Source: Acinetobacter sp. UBA801 (GTDB lineage: Bacteria > Pseudomonadota > Gammaproteobacteria > Pseudomonadales > Moraxellaceae). From it: a stretch of 34,749 nucleotides of DNA. Below the pieces are notes generated by a model. That model was not told the origin of the DNA, ran no database searches, and saw only the letters and a list, made by a program, of their open reading frames with translations. The stretch is taken from NCBI GenBank assembly GCA_002296655.1, contig DBIN01000018.1, positions 1 through 34,749 on the forward strand. The letters run 5' to 3'. A program made the translations under genes and the position numbers. Positions 25,282-34,749 of the stretch are shown in pieces (the first letter of the stretch is position 1; every line of letters begins with the position of its first letter).

Positions 25282-25309
25282 AAAAAACCGCCTAAATTGG
25301 CGGTTTTTT
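25282..25309 (+). terminator. Strong terminator-like hairpin with no obvious gene
   Basis: AAAAAACCGCC/GGCGGTTTTTT around a 6-nt loop. It lies about 200 nt past the M23 stop codon and 140 nt before aceE, after two other hairpins. It could end a small RNA, or simply insulate aceE. The rest of the 364-nt gap holds no gene that I can see. Confidence 0.75.
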
Positions 25310-25449
25310 GTTATTTGCTGTAAGGGAATGTCAATTACTATTTATTTTCTAAATAGTATGTAGGATACGCATTTAAGATTAGCCATAACTACTAAAGTCT
25401 AAATTATGATACATATAAAGCATACGATTAGGCTTAGGAATAGTGAATT

Positions 25450-28152
25450 ATGGCGTTTTATGGTGATACGGACTCACAAGAAACCCAAGAATGGCAAGAT
25501 GCCTTTGATGCTGTGTTACAACATATGGGTACTGAACGGGCAGCATTTTTACTCGAAAAACTGTACCAACGTGCAATTGCAAAACATGTACCCATTCAGC
25601 GATTAAATACTCCCTACCTCAATACTATTTCAGTGGAAGAACAACCTGCCATGCCTGGCGATCCGGATATGGAGCGCCGTATTCGTGCCTTGATTCGCTG
25701 GAATGCGTTGGCAATGGTATTGCGTGCCAATAAAACAGGTGATGATTTAGGTGGTCACCTTGCAAGTTTTGCATCTTCAGCAACATTGTATGATGTTGGT
25801 TTTAATCATTTTTTTCGTGCCAATAGTGATCACTTTGGTGGTGACATGATCTACTATCAGGGTCATTGTGCACCAGGTATTTATGCCCGTTCATATTTAG
25901 AAGGGCGTTTAACTGAAGATCAATTGAATAATTTCCGCCGCGAAGTGGGCGGTAACGGTTTACCTAGCTATCCACATCCTTATTTAATGCCTGACTATTG
26001 GCAGTTCCCAACAGTATCAATGGGTCTGGGTCCAATCATGTCAATTTATCAGGCGCATATTCAAAAATATTTAATGAACCGCGGTTTGATTAAAGAAGAA
26101 GATCGTAAAGTCTGGGCATTTCTGGGCGATGGAGAAATGGATGAGCCAGAAAGTCTGGGGGCGATTTCACTCGCAGGTCGTGAAAAGCTAGATAACCTGA
26201 TTTGGGTGGTCAACTGTAACTTACAGCGTTTAGATGGGCCTGTACGTGGTAACGGTAAAATCATTCAAGAACTTGAATCATTATTCCGTGGTGCAGGTTG
26301 GCGCGTGATTAAAGTAGTTTGGGGGCGTCATTGGGATGCTTTATTGGACAAAGATGATACAGGTGCATTAAAAGCCATCATGGAAGAAGCGGTCGATGGT
26401 GATTATCAGCGTTTACAAGTGAAAGGCGGTGCATACGCCCGTGAGAAATTCTTTGGTAAATATCCTGAAGCCAAAGAATTGATCAAAGATTTAAGCGATG
26501 AAGATATTGATAACCTGAACCGTGGTGGTCACGATCCGTATAAAGTGTTTGCGGCGTATGCTGAAGCATGTAAGGCCAAAGGTCAGCCAACGGTCATTTT
26601 AGCCAAAACGGTCAAAGGTTATGGTTTGTCGGATGAAATTGAAGCGGTGAACAAAACCCACCAAATCAAAAAAATGCAGTTGGATTCTTTAAAATATGTG
26701 CGTGACCGCTTTAACTTGCCATTCAGCGATGAGCAACTTGAAGAAGTGCCATTCTATCGTCCAAGTGAAAACTCGCCTGAATTAAAATATATGAAAGCGC
26801 GTCGTGAAGCGTTGGGCGGTTATTTGCCTGCGCGCCGTAAAGACAGCGAAGCTTTACAAATTCCTGAATTATCAGTTTTCGATTCAGTTTTGGCGGGTTC
26901 AGGTGGCAAAGAACAATCGACCACGATGGTGATGGTGCGTTTGATTTCAGCCTTGCTCAAAGAAAAAGCCATTAAAGACCGTGTGGTACCGATTGTACCT
27001 GATGAAGCACGTACTTTCGGTTTAGAAGGCATGTTCCGTCAATTGGGTATTTATGCCGCGCATGGGCAAAAATACACCCCAGAAGACCAAGAACAGTTGA
27101 TGCATTATCGTGAAGCCAAAGACGGTCACATGCTGCAAGAGGGCATTAATGAAGCAGGTGCAATGAGTGCTTGGGCAGCTTTGGGTACCAGTTATTCAAC
27201 CAATAACTTACCAATGATTCCAATGTACATGTACTACTCCATGTTTGGTTTTCAGCGTATTGGCGATATCGCATGGGCAGCAGGTGATGCACAGGCGCAA
27301 GGTTTCTTGTTGGGTGCCACTGCAGGACGTACCACACTCAATGGTGAAGGTTTACAACACCAAGATGGTCACTCGCATATTTTAGCCAATACCATTCCAA
27401 ACTGTGTGTCCTATGACCCATGTTTTGGTTATGAGCTTGCCGTGATTGTGCATGATGGTTTACAGCGCATGTATGTCAATCAGGAGCGCGTGTTCTATTA
27501 CCTCACTGTCATGAATGAAAACTACGAGCATCCTGAAATGCCGCAAGGTGTGGAAGAAGGCATTAAGCGCGGTATGTATTTACTGCAGGAAGATGAAAAA
27601 GCCACGGTTCAATTGTTGGGTTCAGGTGTAATTCTGCGTGAAGTCATTAAAGCGGCGAAAATTTTGCGTGAAGAGTATCAAATTCACTCGAATGTCTACA
27701 GTGTGACCAGTTTCAACGAATTGGCGCGTGATGGTATGGCGTGTGAAGAGTACAACCGTTTGCATCCATTGGCCGAAGAAAGCAAAGAGCCTTGGGTTTC
27801 ACAACAGTTACGTGGCAAAGACGGCATTGTAGTGTCTGCAACCGATCACATGCGCGCCTATAGCGAGCAAATTCGCGGTTACTTGCCAGACAACCGTCCA
27901 TTTGTTGCCTTAGGTACCGATGGTTATGGTCGTTCCGATACCCGCGGTAACTTGCGTAGCTACTTTGGGGTCGATGCTGCACACATTGTGGTAGCAACCT
28001 TGAAAAAACTGGCTGATGAAGGCGAAGTCGATGCACGCTTAGTCAAAGATGCAATCTCGACATTTGAGTTAGATACAGATCGTCCTGTCGCGTGGGCACC
28101 GCAAGCGGTTCCTGAAGTACAAGCGGTTGCTGACTACAAAGAGGAGCACTGA
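25450..28152 (+). CDS. aceE: Pyruvate dehydrogenase E1 component (homodimeric type)
   Basis: 900 residues. Thiamine-diphosphate enzyme that decarboxylates pyruvate and transfers the acetyl group to E2 lipoyl domains. The thiamine-binding motif is GDGEMDEPESLGAISLAGRE with VVNCNLQRLDGPVRGNGK, exactly as in the AceE class. Other AceE features are SFASSATLYDVGFNHFFR near residue 105 and RTTLNGEGLQHQDGHSH in the second half. The length fits. The E2 gene begins 3 nt after the stop codon, so the two are one operon. The E3 gene (lpd) does not follow, so E3 must come from elsewhere. The frame has no interruption. Confidence 0.98.
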   Translation: MAFYGDTDSQETQEWQDAFDAVLQHMGTERAAFLLEKLYQRAIAKHVPIQRLNTPYLNTISVEEQPAMPGDPDMERRIRALIRWNALAMVLRANKTGDDLGGHLASFASSATLYDVGFNHFFRANSDHFGGDMIYYQGHCAPGIYARSYLEGRLTEDQLNNFRREVGGNGLPSYPHPYLMPDYWQFPTVSMGLGPIMSIYQAHIQKYLMNRGLIKEEDRKVWAFLGDGEMDEPESLGAISLAGREKLDNLIWVVNCNLQRLDGPVRGNGKIIQELESLFRGAGWRVIKVVWGRHWDALLDKDDTGALKAIMEEAVDGDYQRLQVKGGAYAREKFFGKYPEAKELIKDLSDEDIDNLNRGGHDPYKVFAAYAEACKAKGQPTVILAKTVKGYGLSDEIEAVNKTHQIKKMQLDSLKYVRDRFNLPFSDEQLEEVPFYRPSENSPELKYMKARREALGGYLPARRKDSEALQIPELSVFDSVLAGSGGKEQSTTMVMVRLISALLKEKAIKDRVVPIVPDEARTFGLEGMFRQLGIYAAHGQKYTPEDQEQLMHYREAKDGHMLQEGINEAGAMSAWAALGTSYSTNNLPMIPMYMYYSMFGFQRIGDIAWAAGDAQAQGFLLGATAGRTTLNGEGLQHQDGHSHILANTIPNCVSYDPCFGYELAVIVHDGLQRMYVNQERVFYYLTVMNENYEHPEMPQGVEEGIKRGMYLLQEDEKATVQLLGSGVILREVIKAAKILREEYQIHSNVYSVTSFNELARDGMACEEYNRLHPLAEESKEPWVSQQLRGKDGIVVSATDHMRAYSEQIRGYLPDNRPFVALGTDGYGRSDTRGNLRSYFGVDAAHIVVATLKKLADEGEVDARLVKDAISTFELDTDRPVAWAPQAVPEVQAVADYKEEH

Positions 28153-28154
28153 TC

Positions 28155-30140
28155 ATGCAAATTCAAACGCCTGATATTGGTGTCGATAAAGCCACTGTTG
28201 CAGATATTCTTGTCAAAGTTGGCGACACGATTGCAGTTGATGACAGCATTGTCCTATTGGAATCAGACAAAGCTTCTGTTGAAGTACCAAGCACCGCTGC
28301 AGGAGTAGTGAAAAGCATTTTGGTACAACAAGGCGATGAAGTGACTGAAGGTGCAGTACTGATTGAGTTAGAAACTGAAGTTCAATCTGCAGCTGTTACA
28401 GAAGTTGCTGCACCGCAAATCGAAGTAGATGCTGCACCAAAGCAAGATGCTGAACCAGTAGTTGCTGCTGCGCCAAGCTCAGTTGTATCAAACACTGCAC
28501 AAGAAGTAGATGTAAAAGTACCTGACATTGGCGTGGAAAAAGCTGTTGTTGGGGAAATTCTAGTAAAAGTCGGCGATGTGATTGATGTTGATCAAAGCCT
28601 TATTGTAGTAGAGTCGGACAAAGCCACAGTAGAAGTGCCTAGTACGGTGTCGGGTACAGTCACTGCCATCCAAATCAATACGGGAGATACCGTAAAAGAA
28701 GGTGTGGTGATTCTGAAAGTGAAAACTGCCACATCTAGCGCAGTCACACAGATGGAAACACCTCAATCAGTACCAGTAGAAGAGGCTGTCGCACCAGTGA
28801 GTGCAGCAACAAGTGCATCGGCACCACAAACTACAGCATCAGCTCAGGTTGAAGTTGCAGTACCTGATTTAGGGGTCGATAAAGCCACAGTGGCAGAAAT
28901 TTTAGTACAAGTAGGCGATACAGTTGCCGCTGACCAAAGTTTGATTGTGGTGGAATCAGACAAAGCCACAGTTGAAGTGCCAAGTACTACTGCAGGCGTG
29001 ATTCAAGCCATCCACGTGGAATTAGGACAAAGTGTTGCGCAGGGCAATGCCTTAGTGACAATAGTGACTGCAGATGCAGCTGCACCAACAGCAGTTTCGG
29101 CAGCCCAAGTTGCCTCTGCACCAAGTGCATCGGCAGCAGTCAGCGCTGCATCTACAGCACAAACCACGACAGTTGCAGCAAATGCGTATACGAATGTAGA
29201 CAAACTGAGCAAGGCACAACATGAAGCCAATGCAAAAGTGTATGCAGGTCCTGCTGTGCGTAAACTGGCACGTGAGTTAGGTGTCGTTTTAGCCGATGTA
29301 AAGGCTACTGGCCCACATGCACGTGTACTCAAAGAAGACTTGAAGGCTTATGTTAAAGCGCGTCTTACTGCGCCGCAGACTGCTCCTGTGGCTGCTACAA
29401 CGCAGCAAGTTACAGGTTTGCCAAAGCTGCCTGACTTTAGTGCATTTGGTGGTGTTGAAGAAAAAGGTTTGACGCGTTTACAACAAGTGTCAATTCCGCA
29501 ATTGTCCCTGAACAATTACATTCCACAAGTCACGCAATTTGATTTGGCCGATATTACTGAGCTAGAAGCATGGCGTGGTGAATTAAAAGCCAACTTCAAA
29601 AAAGAAGGTGTCAGCCTGACCATTTTGGCGTTCATTGCTAAAGCTGTGGCGCATTTGCTGAAAGATGAGCCGTATTTTGCTGCACATTTGGCAGACGATC
29701 AAAAATCGGTACTGTTACGTAAAGAAATCCACATGGGCATAGCCGTAGCAACCCCTGATGGTTTAACCGTGCCTGTGCTACGCAATCCAGATCAGAAATC
29801 GATTAAACAAATTGCGATTGAACTGGGCGAGCTCAGCCAAAAAGCGCGTGATAAAAAGTTGTCGCCTAAAGATTTACAAGGCGCAAACTTTACCATCACC
29901 AGTTTAGGTTCGATTGGCGGTACGGCATTTACGCCATTGGTGAACTGGCCGCAGGTTGCGATTTTGGGTATTTCACCTGCCACCATGCAGCCTGTCTGGA
30001 ATGGTGAAAGTTTTGATCCGCGCTTGATGTTGCCGTTGTCATTGTCGTATGACCATCGGGTGATTAATGGCGCAGATGCAGCACGTTTTACCCATAAACT
30101 GACCCAATTATTGGCTGATATTCGTAGCTTACTGCTCTAA
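28155..30140 (+). CDS. aceF: Pyruvate dehydrogenase E2 component, dihydrolipoyllysine acetyltransferase
   Basis: 661 residues. Core of the pyruvate dehydrogenase complex. Three tandem lipoyl domains are visible, each with a DKA-S/T-VEVPS motif around the lipoylated lysine (Lys39, Lys156 and Lys270), joined by Ala/Pro/Val-rich linkers. A peripheral-subunit-binding domain follows (GPAVRKLARELGVVLADVKA) at roughly residues 360-400. The C-terminal catalytic domain contains the trimer-forming LSYDHRVINGADAARF with the catalytic histidine (His634). Three lipoyl domains, as in E. coli AceF, fit the gamma-proteobacterial type. The second and third lipoyl regions are strikingly alike at DNA level. Confidence 0.98.
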   Translation: MQIQTPDIGVDKATVADILVKVGDTIAVDDSIVLLESDKASVEVPSTAAGVVKSILVQQGDEVTEGAVLIELETEVQSAAVTEVAAPQIEVDAAPKQDAEPVVAAAPSSVVSNTAQEVDVKVPDIGVEKAVVGEILVKVGDVIDVDQSLIVVESDKATVEVPSTVSGTVTAIQINTGDTVKEGVVILKVKTATSSAVTQMETPQSVPVEEAVAPVSAATSASAPQTTASAQVEVAVPDLGVDKATVAEILVQVGDTVAADQSLIVVESDKATVEVPSTTAGVIQAIHVELGQSVAQGNALVTIVTADAAAPTAVSAAQVASAPSASAAVSAASTAQTTTVAANAYTNVDKLSKAQHEANAKVYAGPAVRKLARELGVVLADVKATGPHARVLKEDLKAYVKARLTAPQTAPVAATTQQVTGLPKLPDFSAFGGVEEKGLTRLQQVSIPQLSLNNYIPQVTQFDLADITELEAWRGELKANFKKEGVSLTILAFIAKAVAHLLKDEPYFAAHLADDQKSVLLRKEIHMGIAVATPDGLTVPVLRNPDQKSIKQIAIELGELSQKARDKKLSPKDLQGANFTITSLGSIGGTAFTPLVNWPQVAILGISPATMQPVWNGESFDPRLMLPLSLSYDHRVINGADAARFTHKLTQLLADIRSLLL

Positions 30141-30158
30141 ATTCAGAAAAGCTTTACA

Positions 30159-30183
30159 AAACCCTGCTGCGGCAGGGTTTTTT
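30159..30183 (+). terminator. Terminator of the aceEF operon
   Basis: Stem AAACCCTGC/GCAGGGTTT with a 4-nt loop and TTTTTT. Confidence 0.93.
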
Positions 30184-30246
30184 GTCAGTGCCGTTACTCG
30201 GCTAAATTTGCTTAAGCGCAGTATTCCGTTTAGAATAGCTTTACTT

Positions 30247-30400
30247 CATTGGGGAGTAGCCGCTTTTTACTGATTTCTGTTTAAACTAGATTAAGTAAAA
30301 AGGTGATGGTCAACATATTTGTTCCACAGAACATGGTCATCATAGCAAAGAACCAAGTCAGCTTTTTCAAGCTTTCTTTTGTTGGCAAGACCTTTGATTT
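30247..30400 (+). promoter_or_regulatory. yybP-ykoY manganese riboswitch candidate
   Basis: The 330-nt gap between aceF and the TMEM165-family gene carries the landmarks of the yybP-ykoY class in the right order: TTGGGGAGTAGCC (30249-30261), GGTCAACATA, and GGCAAGACCTTTG at the 3' end (30384-30395). This RNA class binds Mn2+ and is commonly found upstream of manganese exporters and TMEM165/GDT1 genes, which is just what follows here. The closing P1 stem is only partly complementary as I read it, and I cannot fold it exactly. Confidence 0.8.
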
Positions 30401-30417
30401 ATCACTCTGCAGATTTT

Positions 30418-30457
30418 GGCTAGCAGGAGGGATAGGTCATTGGTATGTGTGCTAGCC
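30418..30457 (+). promoter_or_regulatory. Hairpin holding an AGGAGG site between the riboswitch and the TMEM165-family start
   Basis: GGCTAGCA (30418-30425) pairs with TGCTAGCC (30450-30457), 8 bp. AGGAGG (30425-30430) begins on the last base of the left arm and continues into the loop. The ATG of the transporter lies 13 nt after the stem. This could be the riboswitch's expression platform; the alternative pairing GACCT (riboswitch 3' end) with AGGTC (loop) is possible. Confidence 0.5.
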
Positions 30458-30478
30458 AGAGAAAAACATCATGTATGA
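30440..30478 (+). CDS. Candidate 12-codon leader peptide overlapping the TMEM165-family start
   Basis: TTG at 30440 lies 9 nt after AGGAGG. The frame reads LVCVLAREKHHV and stops at TGA 30476-30478, overlapping the start of the transporter gene (ATG 30471). If translated, it would couple to the transporter. The TTG start makes this speculative; an ATG at 30444 in another frame gives a different short peptide. Confidence 0.2.
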   Translation: MVCVLAREKHHV

Positions 30479-31046
30479 ATTCCTCATCTCGACTGCCATT
30501 GTCGCTTTAGCCGAAATGGGTGATAAAACCCAATTACTGGCTTTATTACTCGCGGCACGTTTTCGTAAACCCGCGCCAATCTTAGTTGCTATTTTACTGG
30601 CAACACTCATTAATCACGGACTTTCTGCAGTTTTGGGGCAGTGGATTACCACGGTACTTAGCCCAGAAATTTTATTGTGGATTTTATCTTTAGGTTTTAT
30701 TGGCATGGCGATTTGGATGCTTATTCCAGACCAATTGGATGATGGAACTGAAAGCATCAACAAGTGGCAAAAATACGGGGTGTTTGGCGCGACCTTTGTG
30801 TTGTTTTTTTTGGCAGAAATTGGTGATAAAACTCAAATTGCCACCGTGGCTTTAGCGGCGCGTTATGACAGCGTGTTTTGGGTCATGCTTGGAACCACTT
30901 TGGGAATGATGCTGGCCAATGCACCTGCGGTATTTATTGGTAATAAATTAGCGACCCGATTGCCAATTGCTTTAATCCATAAAATCGGTGCCTTGATCTT
31001 CTTGATTATTGGTGTGTCGACTTTGGCGCAACATTATTTATTCTAA
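30471..31046 (+). CDS. TMEM165/GDT1 (UPF0016) family transporter, likely Mn2+ exporter
   Basis: 191 residues with about six membrane helices in two repeats. Each repeat carries the family signature E-x-G-D-K-T: AEMGDKTQLLALLLAARF near residue 15, and AEIGDKTQIATVALAARY near residue 115. Members move Mn2+ or Ca2+ out of the cytoplasm; bacterial examples act in manganese export. The upstream yybP-ykoY-type RNA supports Mn2+ as the natural signal. AGAGAAAAA before the ATG is a weak binding site, in keeping with control by the leader. The unit ends in a terminator just downstream. Confidence 0.92.
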   Translation: MYEFLISTAIVALAEMGDKTQLLALLLAARFRKPAPILVAILLATLINHGLSAVLGQWITTVLSPEILLWILSLGFIGMAIWMLIPDQLDDGTESINKWQKYGVFGATFVLFFLAEIGDKTQIATVALAARYDSVFWVMLGTTLGMMLANAPAVFIGNKLATRLPIALIHKIGALIFLIIGVSTLAQHYLF

Positions 31047-31065
31047 ACTATTCATTAAAATGCAT

Positions 31066-31097
31066 AAATCCCGAGTGAGTTGCTTGGGATTTATTTA
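31066..31097 (+). terminator. Terminator of the TMEM165-family gene
   Basis: AAATCCCGAG/CTTGGGATTT, 10 bp with one wobble pair, then a short T-rich run. Confidence 0.65.
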
Positions 31098-31229
31098 TGT
31101 GCGTCGTGCTGCAATTTACTGATATTTCAGATAATCCAAGCTATTTTATTTATTGTAACTTCGCATAAATAGCTATATGTTATTCAGTCATAGAAATGTA
31201 TTTTTTAAATGAAAAATTGGGGTTTGGTT

Positions 31230-32027
31230 ATGGCATTTGACCGTACAACATCGCAGGTCTTATTTGATAATGGGACACATAAATGTATTAGTTTTACCAG
31301 TTTGGTCAAAGGTGAAGGTATTCAGGCCAACCAATTTCTGATTATTGATAATAACCGTGCTGCAGTGCTAGACCCGGGTGGCGACCTGACCTATGTGCCA
31401 CTGACCATGGAATTAAACAAATATACCCGTTTAACCAATCTTGATTATGTCATGGCATCGCACCAAGACCCAGACATCATCACTTCAATGCCGCGTTGGT
31501 TGGTCTATACCGAAGCAAAAATCGTAGCATCAAAATTGTGGGCGCGTTTCTTGCCGCACTTAAGCTCATCTTTTATGAGTGATCGTATGAAAGGCAACTG
31601 GCTAGATCGTTTGGTGGAACTGCCAGATGAAGGTCAAGCGATTTCTTTGGGTGAGTCTAAAATTATAGCTGTGCCTGCGCACTTCTTGCACTCTGTCGGT
31701 AATTTCCAGTTTTATGATCCTATTGCTAAAATTTTATTTTCTGGCGATATGGGTGCATCGATGGTAGAAGATGCTTCAATTCCATTGACTGATTTTGCTG
31801 CGCATATTCCTACTATGAAAGGCTTCCATCAGCGGTATATGTGTTCCAATAAAGTGATTCGCCTATGGGTGAATATGGTGCGCAGCATGGACGTTGAAAT
31901 GATTGTGCCGCAACACGGTACACCATTTGTGGGTAAAGAACAGGTGAATCAATTCCTAGACTGGATTGAAACATTGGAATGTGGCGTCGATTTGATGGAT
32001 GAGCACGTGTTTAGCTGCCCCGAATAA
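31230..32027 (+). CDS. MBL-fold protein of the ODP (oxygen-binding diiron) type
   Basis: About 265 residues. The protein has the metallo-beta-lactamase fold with the metal motif ASHQDPDI: His78, Asp80 and Asp82 stand where flavodiiron proteins have H-x-E-x-D. The next ligands are in AHFLHSVGNFQFYDP (His), SGDMGAS (Asp) and VPQHG (His). It is therefore a diiron protein of the flavodiiron/ODP group but lacks a flavodoxin domain, as ODP proteins do. ODP domains bind oxygen and often act as sensors or simple oxygen/NO reductases; its role here is not known. The frame is open from ATG 31209, but the ATG at 31230 has GGGG 7 nt upstream and gives the usual start. The YkgJ-type cysteine-cluster gene follows after about 105 nt. 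Confidence 0.8.
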   Translation: MAFDRTTSQVLFDNGTHKCISFTSLVKGEGIQANQFLIIDNNRAAVLDPGGDLTYVPLTMELNKYTRLTNLDYVMASHQDPDIITSMPRWLVYTEAKIVASKLWARFLPHLSSSFMSDRMKGNWLDRLVELPDEGQAISLGESKIIAVPAHFLHSVGNFQFYDPIAKILFSGDMGASMVEDASIPLTDFAAHIPTMKGFHQRYMCSNKVIRLWVNMVRSMDVEMIVPQHGTPFVGKEQVNQFLDWIETLECGVDLMDEHVFSCPE

Positions 32028-32133
32028 GCAACAAAAAAAGCTGAAAAAACTGTAAAAAAAACTTGAGTGCAAAAACAACTTTTTTTAAGATTTTCTCCCA
32101 AAAACGATTTTTTTGATGGCGAGAACTTAACGA

Positions 32134-32499
32134 ATGTTGTCTCAAGTACCTACACAGGATGCCTGCTTAAGCTGTGGCGCGTGTTGCGCTTATTTCCGTG
32201 TTTCATTTTATTGGGCTGAAGGCATAAATATGCCTGAGCACTACACGGAACCAGTGACAGCAGTGTATTCATGTATGTGCGGGACAAACCAAAGTCAGCC
32301 ACGTTGTATTGCTTTACAAGGTGAGGTTGGACAGCAAGTGAGCTGCGGGATTTATGAATTGCGCAGCAGCTCTTGCAAAGAAGTACAAATTGCCGATGAC
32401 CAATGCAACAAAGCCCGCCTTGCACATAATATGATTCCATTTGTGCAGGTCGATCCAGCCATATCTGTGAATGATGATGACTTCGATCAAGTCGTTTAA
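32134..32499 (+). CDS. YkgJ-family cysteine cluster protein
   Basis: 121 residues, small and soluble. The N-terminal CLSCGACCAYFRVSFYWAE, then SCMCG, CIAL, SCGIYELRSSSCKEV and QCNK segments hold the cysteine arrangement of the YkgJ/UPF0153 family, which is thought to bind zinc or an iron-sulfur cluster. The function is unknown. The gene follows the ODP-type MBL gene by about 105 nt in the same direction; whether they share a transcript is unclear. A terminator follows. Confidence 0.85.
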   Translation: MLSQVPTQDACLSCGACCAYFRVSFYWAEGINMPEHYTEPVTAVYSCMCGTNQSQPRCIALQGEVGQQVSCGIYELRSSSCKEVQIADDQCNKARLAHNMIPFVQVDPAISVNDDDFDQVV

Positions 32500-32533
32500 T
32501 TGTGAAGTCAGTTGTTGATGGCAATCCAGATTG

Positions 32534-32561
32534 AAAAAGCAAGGCTGCTGCTTTGCTTTTT
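32534..32561 (+). terminator. Terminator of the cysteine-cluster gene
   Basis: AAAAAGCAA/TTGCTTTTT with a 10-nt loop and additional Ts. Confidence 0.8.
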
Positions 32562-32768
32562 TTGTGGCTAATTTGGAATAGATAGCCAAATCATGCTTCA
32601 GATTGAAGCGGCTTGATCAGGCTGAAAAATGAAACATCACAATTTTTAAATCTGTGCGGCTAAAAAGTAAACTAGGGGTGAAAACCTCAATTTTTAGATG
32701 AAAATTGCCGATTTTTTCATGCAGCATCCCCCAGAAGAGCAGAATAAAAATATTTCTTAGAGAACAAA
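32562..32768. other. Region between the cysteine-cluster gene and the guaB promoter
   Basis: No gene seen. Two small perfect hairpins (GCTTCA/TGAAGC at 32595-32609, and CAATTTT/AAAATTG near 32685-32710) of unknown meaning. Confidence 0.4.
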
Positions 32769-34293
<1,525 letters not shown>

Positions 34294-34314
34294 TTTTTAG
34301 TATCGTTTTCAAAT

Positions 34315-34343
34315 AAAAGCCGTCATCAATGTGACGGCTTTTT
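34315..34343 (+). terminator. Terminator of guaB
   Basis: Stem AAAGCCGTCA/TGACGGCTTT with a 6-nt loop and TTTTT. Confidence 0.92.
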
Positions 34344-34413
34344 CATTTTTGGTGTAAAGTAACTTGCAGTAAAAAAGTGATGATAAAGATCACCTCTAAG
34401 AAGTGAGAACAAT

Positions 34414-34749
34414 ATGAGTTATTTTGGTACAGACGGCATTCGAGGGAAGTTCGGAGAGTTACCTATTACACCTGAATTTGCATTAAAACTGGGTTTTGCA
34501 GCAGGTAAAGTTTTAAAAAAGCACACCAAAAAAAATAAACCAATCGTGGTATTAGGTAAAGATACACGTCTTTCAGGCTATATTTTAGAAGCAGCGTTAC
34601 AGGCGGGTTTGAACGCCGCAGGTGTATATGTACACTTGTTGGGCCCATTACCAACCCCAGCCATTGCACACTTGACCCGTGCTTTGCATGCCAGTTTAGG
34701 CATTGTGATTTCAGCTTCACATAACCCGTATTTTGATAACGGAATTAAA
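34414..34749 (+). CDS. glmM: Phosphoglucosamine mutase, N-terminal part (runs off the right edge)
   Basis: 112 codons visible, starting at ATG 34414 with GTGAG about 8 nt upstream. The product begins [20 protein letters not shown] and includes [16 protein letters not shown] and, near the end, the phosphoserine loop [14 protein letters not shown]. These are the signatures of GlmM, which interconverts glucosamine 6- and 1-phosphate on the way to UDP-GlcNAc. The active serine is within SASHNP. The rest of the gene lies outside the window. It supplies the sugar used by MurG and LpxC in this same region. Confidence 0.95.
   Translation, partial: MSYFGTDGIRGKFGELPITPEFALKLGFAAGKVLKKHTKKNKPIVVLGKDTRLSGYILEAALQAGLNAAGVYVHLLGPLPTPAIAHLTRALHASLGIVISASHNPYFDNGIK

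Noticed and set aside
28155..29070. Repeated DNA inside aceF
   Set aside because: These are the three lipoyl domains, a normal feature of this E2 type, so not a mobile or tandem repeat of separate interest.

Overview
The window is chromosomal DNA from a gamma-proteobacterium, almost certainly an Acinetobacter (Moraxellaceae). The evidence is low-GC coding sequence rich in TTA, CAA and AAA codons, and the layout murG-murC-ddl-ftsQ-ftsA-ftsZ-lpxC followed by a DciA-type protein and an M23 peptidase. Other supporting genes are an aceE-aceF pair without lpd, a Tsx-like porin and a DUF2147 protein. I cannot name the species. I see no rRNA, tRNA, CRISPR array, prophage or intact insertion sequence.

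Layout. 1-3.5 kb, minus strand: the start of a phospholipase D-like gene cut by the window edge, a DASS/SLC13 anion symporter, a TauE/SafE-type exporter and a Tsx-like porin. 3.5-9.4 kb, plus strand: a small HPF/RaiA-type ribosome-binding protein with a long leader holding a 41-codon reading frame, an ankyrin-repeat protein, an outer-membrane barrel protein, DsbD (broken by a frameshift), a glutathione S-transferase-like protein, and an FMN azoreductase whose normal start codon is missing. 9.4-11.4 kb: an HSL-type esterase, a DUF2147 protein and an ArsC-family reductase. 11.4-12.2 kb: a non-coding accessory patch with a short gene remnant, an 18-bp palindrome and a 266-bp MITE-like element that abuts the end of xth. 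12.2-15.3 kb: xth and pyrE (divergent), a decayed toxin-like remnant, a DUF3565 protein and gshB.

15.6-23.8 kb holds the cell-division and cell-wall cluster: lipid II synthesis (MurG, MurC, Ddl), the divisome (FtsQ, FtsA, FtsZ) and the first committed step of lipid A synthesis (LpxC). It is followed by a DUF721/DciA-like protein and an M23 envelope peptidase. 25.4-30.1 kb holds the pyruvate dehydrogenase E1 and E2 genes. 30.2-31.0 kb holds a TMEM165/GDT1-family transporter gene preceded by what I read as a yybP-ykoY manganese riboswitch. 31.2-34.7 kb holds an ODP-type metallo-beta-lactamase-fold protein, a YkgJ-type cysteine-cluster protein, guaB and the start of glmM.

Most of the window is ordinary core genome. 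The points most worth checking are the lesions in dsbD and azoR (which may be real or assembly errors), the MITE-like element and its junction with the xth stop codon, the layered 5' leader of the TMEM165-family gene, and the small reading frame upstream of the HPF-like gene. I found no convincing new multi-gene system. All family assignments are from motif recognition by eye; no database search was run.
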